Source: an uncultured Lachnospiraceae bacterium
GTDB lineage: Bacteria > Bacillota > Clostridia > Lachnospirales > Lachnospiraceae
Direction: 5' to 3'
Assembly (NCBI GenBank): GCA_945836355.1
Contig: CAMALD010000067.1
Location: forward strand, 1-6,929
Length of the DNA: 6,929 bases
The position numbers and the translations under genes are program-made. Below the pieces are notes generated by a model, which made no database searches, was not told the DNA's origin, and saw only the letters and a list, made by a program, of their open reading frames with translations. Below, piece after piece: positions 1 to 5,887 of the stretch (positions within the stretch are counted from its first letter, which is position 1; each line of letters opens with the position of its first letter).

Positions 1-39
1 TATTTAGAAAAACGCAACACTTTTTCACTTGAGTTTTCC

Positions 40-68
40 TTGCATTTTGTAATCGGGTTTGTTATCAT
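40..68 (+). promoter_or_regulatory. Probable sigma-A type promoter for the GH26-like gene
   Basis: The -35 box TTGCAT (40-45) and -10 box TATCAT (63-68) are separated by exactly 17 bp, and a T-rich tract lies upstream. Transcription would start near 75, giving a leader of about 60 nt before the GTG start at 135. The -35 hexamer is identical to that of the S10 operon promoter at 4391. This is a pattern match only. Confidence 0.6.
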
Positions 69-92
69 GAAAATAAGTCTGAATATGATCGG

Positions 93-118
93 ATGCGAAT
101 GAAAATGGCATGCGAATG
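93..118 (+). repeat. Pair of 9-bp direct repeats in the 5' leader of the GH26-like gene
   Basis: ATGCGAATG occurs at 93-101 and again at 110-118, with a start-to-start distance of 17 bp. The pair sits just downstream of the predicted promoter and just upstream of the ribosome binding site (AGGAGG at 123-128). It could be a pair of regulator half-sites or a short duplication; the sequence does not decide. Confidence 0.4.
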
Positions 119-134
119 CAGCAGGAGGTAAAGT

Positions 135-1589
135 GTGAGCGAGAATAACAGAGTGTATGCAATTCATATGGGGAAGGCGAAATGTGCCGTTGATCTTGGG
201 GACGGTTCGGAGCGCGGTGAGTATGTTTCGCAGGATTATATTTTAAATACACTTGGCAGACCGCATCGGTCGATTAGTCTGATGTACTGCTATTATCCGT
301 TGGATGAGGGGTGGCCGGGACGCGCGAGCGTGGTGCATGCGAGACCGGATGTATCCTTTGCGTGGGATTATCCGTATGACGATTATTTTACATACAAGGG
401 CGGTCTGAATGGCAGCACGGAGGGGGAGCCGTTCAACTATATGCGCGATGTGCGCCGCCACGGGCAGGATGTCACGCTGACGCTGACGGTGGATCCCCAT
501 GTATCCGATGAGCATATTATTGCGATTGCTAAGGATTTAAAGCCGTTCGGACGCATGATGCTGCGTGTAAACCACGAGTGTACCGGCGACTGGTTCAATT
601 TTACCAAGCGCAGTACTTATAAGGAGATTGCAGATTTTTATTGCCGGTTCTGCAGGATTATAAAGGAATATGCGCCGAATGTACAGATGATATTGTGCAC
701 CGGCGGCGTGGATGAGGGCACAGAGGAAATTGAGAAGGAGGAGCTGTTTGCGCAGGCTGTCAGGGATACGGACATGTGGTCGATAGACCGCTATTTTTCG
801 CTGCACTGGGGCTGGCCGTATGATATCGCAAAGAAGGGCGGCACATCGCATAACCGTTATGATATCGGGGAAGTATTTGAATATACCAAACGCACCTATG
901 AGCGCTTTAAGCAGCTTAACAGCGGTGTGTCCAAGCCGATGATGATGAGTGAGATGAATGCAGACGGAGATGTGGTCGGACCGTACGAACAGGCGGCAAT
1001 GGTGAAGGAGTTCTGCGACATTATCAAGAATGAAAACGCGACCTGGTTTACGAATTTCTCGATGTATCAGTTCCGCGACCGCGGAAGACTCGGGCTTGAG
1101 ATTGAAGACCCGAACAATGAGAATGTCGGCATTGCACAGCCGCTTATGAAGACCTATAAAGAAATCATCCACGACGATTATTTCAGCCCGGAGATGACCT
1201 TGGGGGATGAGGTGACGCTGCCGGCAGTGCTGCGCTGGGGCGGTGCAGAGGATGCGCAGGGTCTGGCGATTCAGGTTCATTTTGAGGGAAATCCGCATTT
1301 CTGTGAGCTGTACTTTGAGGATGCTTCCAATCTTATGATTGAAATTAACGGCAGATGGTTTTACAAATCACCAAAGGTGCAGTTTGTCGATCTGATGCCT
1401 GCATTTTTTGAAAAGCCAATTGACGGAGCCTGCGATATGACAATCAAATTGTTTGCTCCGCCGGCAAGCGGAGAAAATGATCTGAGTGTGGAGGATGGTC
1501 TGATGAATGTTTATTCGACCATTGAAAAACTGCCGGAGCTTCGCGTGGAGTACGGGCCGGTGGAGGAGGCAAAGCGCTCGCCTCATTAG
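135..1589 (+). CDS. GH26-like (clan GH-A) glycoside hydrolase, cytoplasmic
   Basis: A 484-residue protein that looks like a clan GH-A TIM-barrel glycosidase. The segment LRVNHECTGDWFNF (residues 143-156) matches the acid/base strand of family 26 enzymes (R-x-x-H-E-x-x-G-x-W), making His147 and Glu148 the expected catalytic pair. The segment PMMMSEMNADG (268-278) is a good place for the nucleophile, Glu273. Family 26 acts mainly on beta-mannans, with some members active on other beta-glycans; the substrate cannot be read from this sequence. Residues from about 355 to 470 look beta-rich and probably form a C-terminal accessory sandwich domain. There is no signal peptide or membrane segment, so it should act inside the cell on imported oligosaccharides, or be a non-canonical member. 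The start is GTG at 135, supported by AGGAGG at 123-128 with 6-nt spacing. No transporter or other sugar gene lies beside it in the window. The fold class is fairly sure; the exact family is less so. Confidence 0.72.
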   Translation: MSENNRVYAIHMGKAKCAVDLGDGSERGEYVSQDYILNTLGRPHRSISLMYCYYPLDEGWPGRASVVHARPDVSFAWDYPYDDYFTYKGGLNGSTEGEPFNYMRDVRRHGQDVTLTLTVDPHVSDEHIIAIAKDLKPFGRMMLRVNHECTGDWFNFTKRSTYKEIADFYCRFCRIIKEYAPNVQMILCTGGVDEGTEEIEKEELFAQAVRDTDMWSIDRYFSLHWGWPYDIAKKGGTSHNRYDIGEVFEYTKRTYERFKQLNSGVSKPMMMSEMNADGDVVGPYEQAAMVKEFCDIIKNENATWFTNFSMYQFRDRGRLGLEIEDPNNENVGIAQPLMKTYKEIIHDDYFSPEMTLGDEVTLPAVLRWGGAEDAQGLAIQVHFEGNPHFCELYFEDASNLMIEINGRWFYKSPKVQFVDLMPAFFEKPIDGACDMTIKLFAPPASGENDLSVEDGLMNVYSTIEKLPELRVEYGPVEEAKRSPH

Positions 1590-1598
1590 TGCAGTGCG

Positions 1599-1650
1599 CA
1601 TATAATGGTGTTGGGGTCAAAAGGTATTTTGACCCTTGTATCATATAATG
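1599..1650. repeat. Perfect 9-bp inverted repeat flanked by 9-bp direct repeats
   Basis: The intergenic gap carries GGGTCAAAA (1614-1622), a 4-nt loop GGTA, and its exact complement TTTTGACCC (1627-1635). The stem is flanked by identical direct repeats CATATAATG at 1599-1607 and 1642-1650, each containing TATAAT. No -35 box lies at a normal distance from either TATAAT, so a standard promoter is not supported. The hairpin is not followed by a T-run, so a classical intrinsic terminator is not supported either. It could be an operator, a transcript-end hairpin after the GH26-like gene, or a copy of a small dispersed intergenic repeat. Confidence 0.65.
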
Positions 1651-1702
1651 ACAGGACAAATTTGGTTTGGGCATTTTGGTAATGCCGACAGGAGACGAAT
1701 AT

Positions 1703-2578
1703 ATGTGGATTGCAGAAAATTGGAAGGATTACGAGGTGCTTGACACCTCGGACGGGGAGAAGCTGGAACGCTGGGGGGAGTATCTTCTGGTGCGCCCGGA
1801 CCCGCAGGTTATCTGGAAAACAAAGAAGGCTCAGGAGGGCTGGCGCAGGCCGAGCGCCCATTATCACCGCAGCAGTAAGGGCGGCGGTGAGTGGGAGTTT
1901 TTCAGTCTCCCGCAGAAATGGCAGATTGGTTATGGCGGGCTGAAATTCTGGCTGCAGCCGTTTTCCTTTAAGCACACCGGACTGTTTCCGGAGCAGGCGG
2001 TGAACTGGGACTGGTTTTCAGAGCTGATTCGTGAGGCAAAAAGACGTGACCCGCAAAGACAGATTAAGGTGCTGAATCTCTTTGCCTATACCGGCGGTGC
2101 CACGGTGGCAGCGGCGGCGGCAGGCGCAGCGGTGACGCATGTGGATGCTTCTAAGGGCATGGTGACCTGGGCTAAGGAGAATGCGGCGGCATCCGGCCTT
2201 GCGCAGGCGCCTATCCGCTATATCGTGGACGACTGCCAGAAGTTTGTGGAGCGGGAGATCCGCCGCGGAAATCGCTATGATGCGGTGATTATGGACCCGC
2301 CGTCCTACGGAAGGGGTCCCAAGGGAGAAATTTGGAAAATAGAGGATTCCATTTACGACTTTATTCACCTCACCACCGGTGTATTGACGCAGGAGCCGCT
2401 GTTTTTCCTGATTAATTCTTACACGACAGGTCTCCAGCCTGCGGTGCTGAGCTATATGATGAGTCTTGAGATGAAAAATTTCGGAGGCAGAATATGTGCG
2501 GATGAAATCGGGCTGCCGGTGAGCGGTAACGGTCTGGTGCTGCCGTGCGGAGCCTCGGGCAGATGGCAGGCGGAGTAG
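1703..2578 (+). CDS. Class I SAM-dependent methyltransferase, RlmI/RlmK-like (COG1092 type)
   Basis: A 291-residue protein with a Rossmann-type SAM-binding core. Motif I is VLNLFAYTGGAT (123-134), the acidic loop after strand 2 is HVDAS (146-150), and motif IV is DPPSYG (198-203). The NLFAYTGG and DPPS pair is typical of the RlmI/RlmK group of 23S rRNA methyltransferases. The N-terminal 95 residues (ending FKHTGLFPEQ) look like the small beta domain that precedes the core in this group; no PUA domain is visible. It probably methylates a nucleic acid base, likely in rRNA, but the target cannot be assigned. The reading frame stays open up to a TTG at 1667 and an ATG at 1682. I prefer ATG 1703, because AGGAG at 1690-1694 sits 8 nt before it and the protein then begins like its family. 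Its stop is 3 nt from the next start, so it heads a four-gene unit. Confidence 0.85.
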   Translation: MWIAENWKDYEVLDTSDGEKLERWGEYLLVRPDPQVIWKTKKAQEGWRRPSAHYHRSSKGGGEWEFFSLPQKWQIGYGGLKFWLQPFSFKHTGLFPEQAVNWDWFSELIREAKRRDPQRQIKVLNLFAYTGGATVAAAAAGAAVTHVDASKGMVTWAKENAAASGLAQAPIRYIVDDCQKFVEREIRRGNRYDAVIMDPPSYGRGPKGEIWKIEDSIYDFIHLTTGVLTQEPLFFLINSYTTGLQPAVLSYMMSLEMKNFGGRICADEIGLPVSGNGLVLPCGASGRWQAE

Positions 2579-2581
2579 AGT

Positions 2582-3235
2582 ATGGAAAAAAGGTCAAAAA
2601 CGGTTACGATGCAGACGGCACTGCTGGGCGGAGTGGCGATTGTGCTTATGGTGGTGGTGTTGCTGATAGCGTTTCGGATGGTTCAGAGATTTCATGAGGA
2701 TAACGAGGAAACTGATGACCAGCAGGAATACTATGAGCGTATCTGCTGGCAGGATAATGTGTTTCCACTGCTGGATGAGGCGTTTGAGAAGGGTGACTAT
2801 GCACAAGTGAGCCGGATAAACCAGGAACACCGCGATGAGCCGGGGATGATGGCGTATTATCGCTGGGAGCATTATACCTTCATGCAGTACTATGACTTGT
2901 ATGAGACGTTTATGCAGTACTGGGAAGATGCTAGGGAAGGCGACGGAAGATATCTGTATGGTGCGGTTGCTGCGGTGGAGCTGGCGGGATACTATACGGA
3001 GGAATGGTTTGACGAACAGAGCGCGAAAAGCGGCAACAGGCTGACCTACGGAAGCATGACCGAGCAGGAGCGCCGTGCCATCCGAGAGTATCGGCAGGCG
3101 GCTTTTGATATGCTTGCGGAAGTATTTGGCATGGATGAGTCTGATGTGCGTTTATGCGTGAAGCAGTCTTCGGATACTTATGGGATATCCTCACGCAGCT
3201 GTCAGGAATGGCTGGAAGCGAGAAGGGGGCAGTAG
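2582..3235 (+). CDS. Membrane-anchored protein of unknown function, first of three related proteins
   Basis: A 217-residue protein that I do not recognise. One hydrophobic segment lies at residues 12-32. It is preceded by K3, R4 and K6, which predicts an N-in topology with the rest outside the membrane. The remainder is acidic, helical in appearance and rich in Tyr, Trp and Gln. Residues 63-79 contain LLDEAFEKGDYAQVSRI, whose DEAFxxGDY pattern recurs in the next two proteins. Residues 177-189 (MLAEVFGMDESDV) correspond to LLAGCFGISEEEC in the following gene. The Tyr-spaced helices resemble TPR-like helical pairs, but no confident domain can be named. ATG 2582 is preceded by GGAG at 2572-2575 with 6-nt spacing. 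It begins 3 nt after the methyltransferase stop and ends 5 nt before the next start, so it is probably cotranscribed. Confidence 0.8.
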   Translation: MEKRSKTVTMQTALLGGVAIVLMVVVLLIAFRMVQRFHEDNEETDDQQEYYERICWQDNVFPLLDEAFEKGDYAQVSRINQEHRDEPGMMAYYRWEHYTFMQYYDLYETFMQYWEDAREGDGRYLYGAVAAVELAGYYTEEWFDEQSAKSGNRLTYGSMTEQERRAIREYRQAAFDMLAEVFGMDESDVRLCVKQSSDTYGISSRSCQEWLEARRGQ

Positions 3236-3240
3236 ACGGA

Positions 3241-3924
3241 ATGGAAGACGATTATTTTGACGCCGGACAGGCACAGAGGCATGCGCAGTCCCCGGACGGT
3301 ATGCGGACGGGAAACGATATGCAGCCGGAGGAAGGCTCCGGACGTATCTCTGCCACGACGGTTCTGCTGATTCTGATTATCGTAGCTGCGATTGCCAATA
3401 TCGGTGTGCTGATAGCGAGGGACAGATCCTACAGCATAGAAAGCTGGCTGCTTGAGCAGGATATGAAGCTGCATCAGGCAGAGTATGAAAGAGCGATTGA
3501 TTCTTATCTGGATGAACAGGATTACATAGCCCTGCGCTCCTATGTATCGGCAAAGGATCTGGCATATACGGAGAGCTTTGCAGAGTATGGAAGAATTTTT
3601 GATGCGGCAAATGCGTATGTCAGACTTGTGGAGGGGATAACCATTCTTCAGGGAGATTATGCGGGTTATTTGACGGATTCGGAGGCGGTTGCGCGCGTCG
3701 CTTCGGGAATTTGTGATATCTACCAGGTGAAAAGCTGGTACGAAGCGGGCTATCTGGAAAATGCCGAGAGGACGGGGGAGGCAATTGACGGCATGATAGA
3801 TCAGATAAATGCGCTGCTGGCGGGATGCTTCGGAATCAGTGAGGAAGAGTGCGGGACCTTTGAGACGATGGAGCAGCACCGGATTGAGATGTTTCTTGGA
3901 AAAAGGAGTGGCATATATGAATAA
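3241..3924 (+). CDS. Membrane-anchored protein of unknown function, second of three related proteins
   Basis: A 227-residue protein, not recognised. A polar, probably disordered N-terminal tail (1-36) is followed by one membrane segment (about 38-59) and a helical domain. Residues 85-103 (AIDSYLDEQDYIALRSYVS) align with LLDEAFEKGDYAQVSRI of the upstream protein. Residues 192-204 (LLAGCFGISEEEC) align with its MLAEVFGMDESDV. Length and layout also match, so the two are likely diverged paralogues. The frame is open upstream to an ATG at 3154, but that would overlap the preceding gene by 82 nt. ATG 3241 is preferred: it lies 5 nt after the previous stop, and AAGGGGG at 3223-3229 is a usable though distant ribosome binding site. 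The start is therefore moderately sure. The end overlaps the next gene by 8 nt, suggesting translational coupling. Confidence 0.78.
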   Translation: MEDDYFDAGQAQRHAQSPDGMRTGNDMQPEEGSGRISATTVLLILIIVAAIANIGVLIARDRSYSIESWLLEQDMKLHQAEYERAIDSYLDEQDYIALRSYVSAKDLAYTESFAEYGRIFDAANAYVRLVEGITILQGDYAGYLTDSEAVARVASGICDIYQVKSWYEAGYLENAERTGEAIDGMIDQINALLAGCFGISEEECGTFETMEQHRIEMFLGKRSGIYE

Positions 3925-4339
3925 AAACAGACTCTTGACGGCGATTTTCATTATGCTGCTGATTGTACTTTTTTGCAATGTGGGAAAGCTTGCGGATGAT
4001 TTGTTCTATCGCTCGGAGCGCAAATATGGAATCAGTGATTTTGATGCGCTGTTTATGGAGGGAGACTATATAGGAATCTACCGTCTGGCGGAAACCAACA
4101 AAGCAATGGAATATACACCGGAGTATGACACGGCAGATTATGTTGCTTTTGCAAAAATGTACAACAATCTATTGCTGGCAAACGGATACCTTGCGCTGGG
4201 GCGTACCGGGGAGGCGGAGCTTTTTTATGCGAGAGCGGATGAGTATCAAAACAGGCTTGCCCATTATGTGCCGGTCAAACGTGCACGCGGCTTGGAGGAA
4301 AAATATAGTCTTGTACAAAGTGCACAAAAAATCGAATAA
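3917..4339 (+). CDS. Short membrane-anchored protein of unknown function, third of three related proteins
   Basis: A 140-residue protein, not recognised. The membrane segment lies at about residues 7-24 after a short basic N-terminus (K3, R5), giving N-in topology. Residues 41-56 (DFDALFMEGDYIGIYR) align with the DEAFEKGDY and DEQDY segments of the two upstream proteins. A Tyr-spaced helical stretch follows (65-112). It lacks the C-terminal third of its relatives, including the FGxxE motif, so it is either a short form or an older truncation. Cys20 is not in a convincing lipobox, because Phe precedes it. The frame is open to an ATG at 3809, but ATG 3917 is clearly the start: AAAAGGAG at 3901-3908 lies 8 nt upstream and the membrane segment then begins normally. 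It overlaps the preceding stop by 8 nt. No clear terminator follows it. Confidence 0.8.
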   Translation: MNKNRLLTAIFIMLLIVLFCNVGKLADDLFYRSERKYGISDFDALFMEGDYIGIYRLAETNKAMEYTPEYDTADYVAFAKMYNNLLLANGYLALGRTGEAELFYARADEYQNRLAHYVPVKRARGLEEKYSLVQSAQKIE

Positions 4340-4390
4340 AAATTAGTTAAAATTTGTTTTGCTATTATCAGGAAAAATAAGAGAAAGTTC

Positions 4391-4419
4391 TTGCATTCTG
4401 GGGCTTCTCAGTGTATAAT
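4391..4419 (+). promoter_or_regulatory. S10 operon promoter
   Basis: The -35 box TTGCAT (4391-4396) and consensus -10 box TATAAT (4414-4419) have an ideal 17-bp spacer. An A-rich stretch at 4371-4387 just upstream could act as an UP element, as is common for ribosomal protein promoters. Transcription should start near 4424-4427. The gap before it (4340-4390) is AT-rich and shows no stem plus T-run, so readthrough from the upstream unit cannot be excluded. Confidence 0.82.
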
Positions 4420-4425
4420 AGCTAC

Positions 4426-4703
4426 TGTTGTGACGTTGATAGCGTAGAAGCGTGAGGTTGCTGCCTGATATAAGGCAGGTTTTCCGTGGAGCGAATGTCA
4501 AGTTATATAAACTGGCGACAAGTCACTGTACAGATTAATATTCTGCGAATGCAGAGAACCGTGGACTCGGCTTTTTCGGGATGAAGCAAAGAGCACGTCG
4601 GGCAAACATGCTCTGATTTTCCGATTGCACGAAACACACGGGTGAGTGTACAGTCACCGCTTGTCGTACTGCAATTAAGTGCGAAAAGGAGGCGACTTTT
4701 TTT
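4426..4703 (+). promoter_or_regulatory. Structured 5' leader of the S10 operon, probable ribosomal protein leader RNA
   Basis: About 280 nt of untranslated RNA lie between the promoter and rpsJ. The following helices are found by eye and are mutually compatible. CTGCCT 4461-4466 pairs with AGGCAG 4473-4478. A long closing helix pairs CGACAAG 4516-4522 with CTTGTCG 4660-4666, continued by ACTGTACA 4525-4532 with TGTACAGT 4647-4654. Inside it are hairpin TCTGC/GCAGA (4542-4555, loop GAAT), CCGTG 4559-4563 with CACGG 4637-4641, TCGG 4567-4570 with CCGA 4621-4624, and hairpin AGAGCA/TGCTCT (4590-4614). A competing hairpin GGTGA/TCACC (4641-4658) would break the long helix. S10 operons are commonly autoregulated through their leader (L4 in E. 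coli), and a Clostridia S10 leader motif has, as I recall, been described; whether this is that motif was not checked. Confidence 0.72.
4684..4703 (+). promoter_or_regulatory. rpsJ ribosome binding site with unusual U-rich spacer
   Basis: AGGAGG (4687-4692) is followed by CGAC and seven T before ATG 4704, an 11-nt spacer that is on the long side. AAAAG (4684-4688) can pair with CTTTT (4696-4700), leaving part of the Shine-Dalgarno in the loop. The T-tract can also slip against the A-run. This is the likely target of translational control by the leader. Confidence 0.55.
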
Positions 4704-5015
4704 ATGGCAAGTCAAGTAATGAGAATTACACTGAAGGCTTATGATCATCAGTTAATTGATGCATCTGCTGCAAAAATCATTGAAACTGTAAAGAAAAACG
4801 GATCTAAGGTGAGCGGACCGGTGCCGTTACCGACAAAGAAGGAAGTAGTTACCATCCTTCGTGCCGTACACAAGTACAAGGATTCCAGAGAGCAGTTTGA
4901 GCAGAGAACACACAAGAGACTGATCGATATCATTGCCCCGACTCAGAAGACTGTCGATGCTTTGTCCAGACTGGAAATGCCAGCAGGTGTGTACATTGAC
5001 ATCAAGATGAAGTAA
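4704..5015 (+). CDS. rpsJ: 30S ribosomal protein S10 (uS10, NusE)
   Basis: A 103-residue protein of the usual length for bacterial S10. The body follows the family throughout: [13 protein letters not shown] (7-19), [12 protein letters not shown] (36-47), the signature around [18 protein letters not shown] (55-72), and the C-terminal [19 protein letters not shown] (83-101). S10 sits in the head of the small subunit, where its long loop contacts 16S rRNA and S14. As NusE it also binds NusB in antitermination. It is the first gene of the S10 operon, directly after the structured leader. Codon use (AAG, AAC and CTT/CTG heavy) is that of a highly expressed gene. The start at 4704 is set by AGGAGG upstream and by homology. 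Confidence 0.99.
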   Translation: MASQVMRITLKAYDHQLIDASAAKIIETVKKNGSKVSGPVPLPTKKEVVTILRAVHKYKDSREQFEQRTHKRLIDIIAPTQKTVDALSRLEMPAGVYIDIKMK

Positions 5016-5224
5016 TTAAGGCTTCATCCGATTGCCGAAAGGCAGAACTTAAAATGTGAAAATCCTTAGGGTTTATATATAGGAAGTCACGAAAGTGATT
5101 TGTGTCGCGAGACACCCAAGTTCTTAATTTATTTAAGGCCAAGCTCCGGTATTAGACCATCTAGGATGATCGGTGAGGATGACCGAGCCGATCCGCTGTA
5201 GATTAAACAGGAGGTGCAAAAGTT
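5016..5224 (+). promoter_or_regulatory. Structured rpsJ-rplC intercistronic RNA, candidate cis-regulatory element
   Basis: This 209-nt gap holds no open frame worth calling but dense pairing. Hairpin A is TGCC/GGCA (5033-5044) with loop GAAA. Helix E pairs AGAACTT 5044-5050 perfectly with AAGTTCT 5118-5124; A and E compete for base 5044. Inside E are hairpin D (AAATCC/GGGTTT, 5060-5074), hairpin B (AAGTCAC/GTGATTT, 5084-5101, loop GAAA) and hairpin C (GTGTC/GACAC, 5102-5115, loop GCGA). B and C touch with no gap, so they could stack. TCATCC 5024-5029 can close the whole domain against GGATGA at 5164-5169 or at 5177-5182. Near the 3' end TCGGT/ACCGA (5170-5186) and GATCGG/CCGATC (5168-5193) exclude each other. 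The rplC ribosome binding site AGGAGG is at 5209-5214. No convincing promoter or terminator is present. Confidence 0.65.
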
Positions 5225-5860
5225 ATGAAGAAGGCTATTTTAGCTACGAAGGTCGGAATGACACAGATCTTCGGCGAGAACGGAGTACTTACTCCGGTAA
5301 CCGTATTACAGGCTGGTCCTTGTGCAGTGACACAGGTTAAGACCGTAGAGACTGACGGTTACAACGCAGTTCAGGTTGGCTTTGGCGAGATCAGAGATGT
5401 TCTTGTGAATAAGCCGAGAAAGGGACACTTTGCAAAAGCAGGTGTTGCCAACAAGAGATTTCTTAAGGAGTTCAGGTTTGAGAACGCCGCAGAGTACACA
5501 GTAGGTCAGGAGATTAAGGCTGACATCTTCGCTGAGGGCGACAAGATTGATGCTACCGGTACTACAAAGGGTAAGGGCTTTCAGGGTGCCATCAAGCGCC
5601 ACGGACTGTCCAGAGGACCGATGGGACATGGTTCCAAGTACCACAGACATGCAGGTTCCAACGGACCGGCTACCACTCCGGGTCGTGTATTCAAGGGTAA
5701 GCACATGCCGGGTCAGATGGGTCATGTGAAGGCTACCGTACAGAATCTTGAGATCGTTAAGATCGATGTTGAAAACAACCTCATCCTTGTCAAGGGTGCA
5801 GTACCGGGACCGAAGAAGGCTCTGGTTATGTTGAAAGAGACTGTAAAGAGCGCAAACTAA
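5225..5860 (+). CDS. rplC: 50S ribosomal protein L3 (uL3)
   Basis: A 211-residue protein of normal bacterial L3 length. It opens with the family N-terminus [14 protein letters not shown] (3-16). It has [22 protein letters not shown] (116-137, the extended loop toward the peptidyl transferase centre), [14 protein letters not shown] (153-166) and NLEIVKID (174-181). L3 binds domain VI of 23S rRNA and is an early assembly protein. The position of the methylated glutamine of E. coli L3 (Gln150, PrmB substrate) is Thr150 here, in GPATTPG, so that modification should be absent. ATG 5225 follows AGGAGG 5209-5214 with a 10-nt spacer. The 209-nt gap before it is long for two neighbours in this operon and suggests separate translational control. 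Confidence 0.99.
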   Translation: MKKAILATKVGMTQIFGENGVLTPVTVLQAGPCAVTQVKTVETDGYNAVQVGFGEIRDVLVNKPRKGHFAKAGVANKRFLKEFRFENAAEYTVGQEIKADIFAEGDKIDATGTTKGKGFQGAIKRHGLSRGPMGHGSKYHRHAGSNGPATTPGRVFKGKHMPGQMGHVKATVQNLEIVKIDVENNLILVKGAVPGPKKALVMLKETVKSAN

Positions 5861-5887
5861 GAAGCTTAAGAAAGGAGGAACACGATA

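Noticed and set aside
537..1298. Long open frame on the minus strand inside the hydrolase gene
   Set aside because: It is a 253-codon shadow of a clear plus-strand gene. It has no ribosome binding site and its protein shows no recognisable motif.
1627..1649. TTGACC (1629-1634) with TATAAT (1644-1649) as a promoter for the methyltransferase operon
   Set aside because: The spacer is 9 bp, far below the 16-18 bp needed, and no other -35 box lies at a usable distance from that TATAAT.
3154..3240. Upstream extended start of the second membrane protein (ATG 3154)
   Set aside because: It would overlap the preceding gene by 82 nt and add residues that look like out-of-frame translation of that gene. 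ATG 3241 fits the operon spacing.
3931..3980. Third small membrane protein as a lipoprotein with Cys20
   Set aside because: The residues before Cys are V-L-F. Phe at -1 does not fit a lipobox, so the segment is better read as a membrane anchor.
4442..4452. TAGAAGC in the shared 11-mer as a mimic of the 23S rRNA loop bound by L11
   Set aside because: The closing stem of the rRNA hairpin is not reproduced at either copy, and L11 does not regulate this operon in known systems.
4461..4484. Hairpin CTGCCT/AGGCAG followed by TTTT, read as an intrinsic terminator or attenuator
   Set aside because: The stem has only 6 bp and the tract is GTTTTCC with four T, too weak for a confident terminator. It was kept only as a leader hairpin.
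5071..5085. TATATA-rich stretch in the rpsJ-rplC gap as an internal promoter
   Set aside because: No -35-like hexamer occurs 16-18 bp upstream, and the stretch joins hairpins D and B of the structured RNA.
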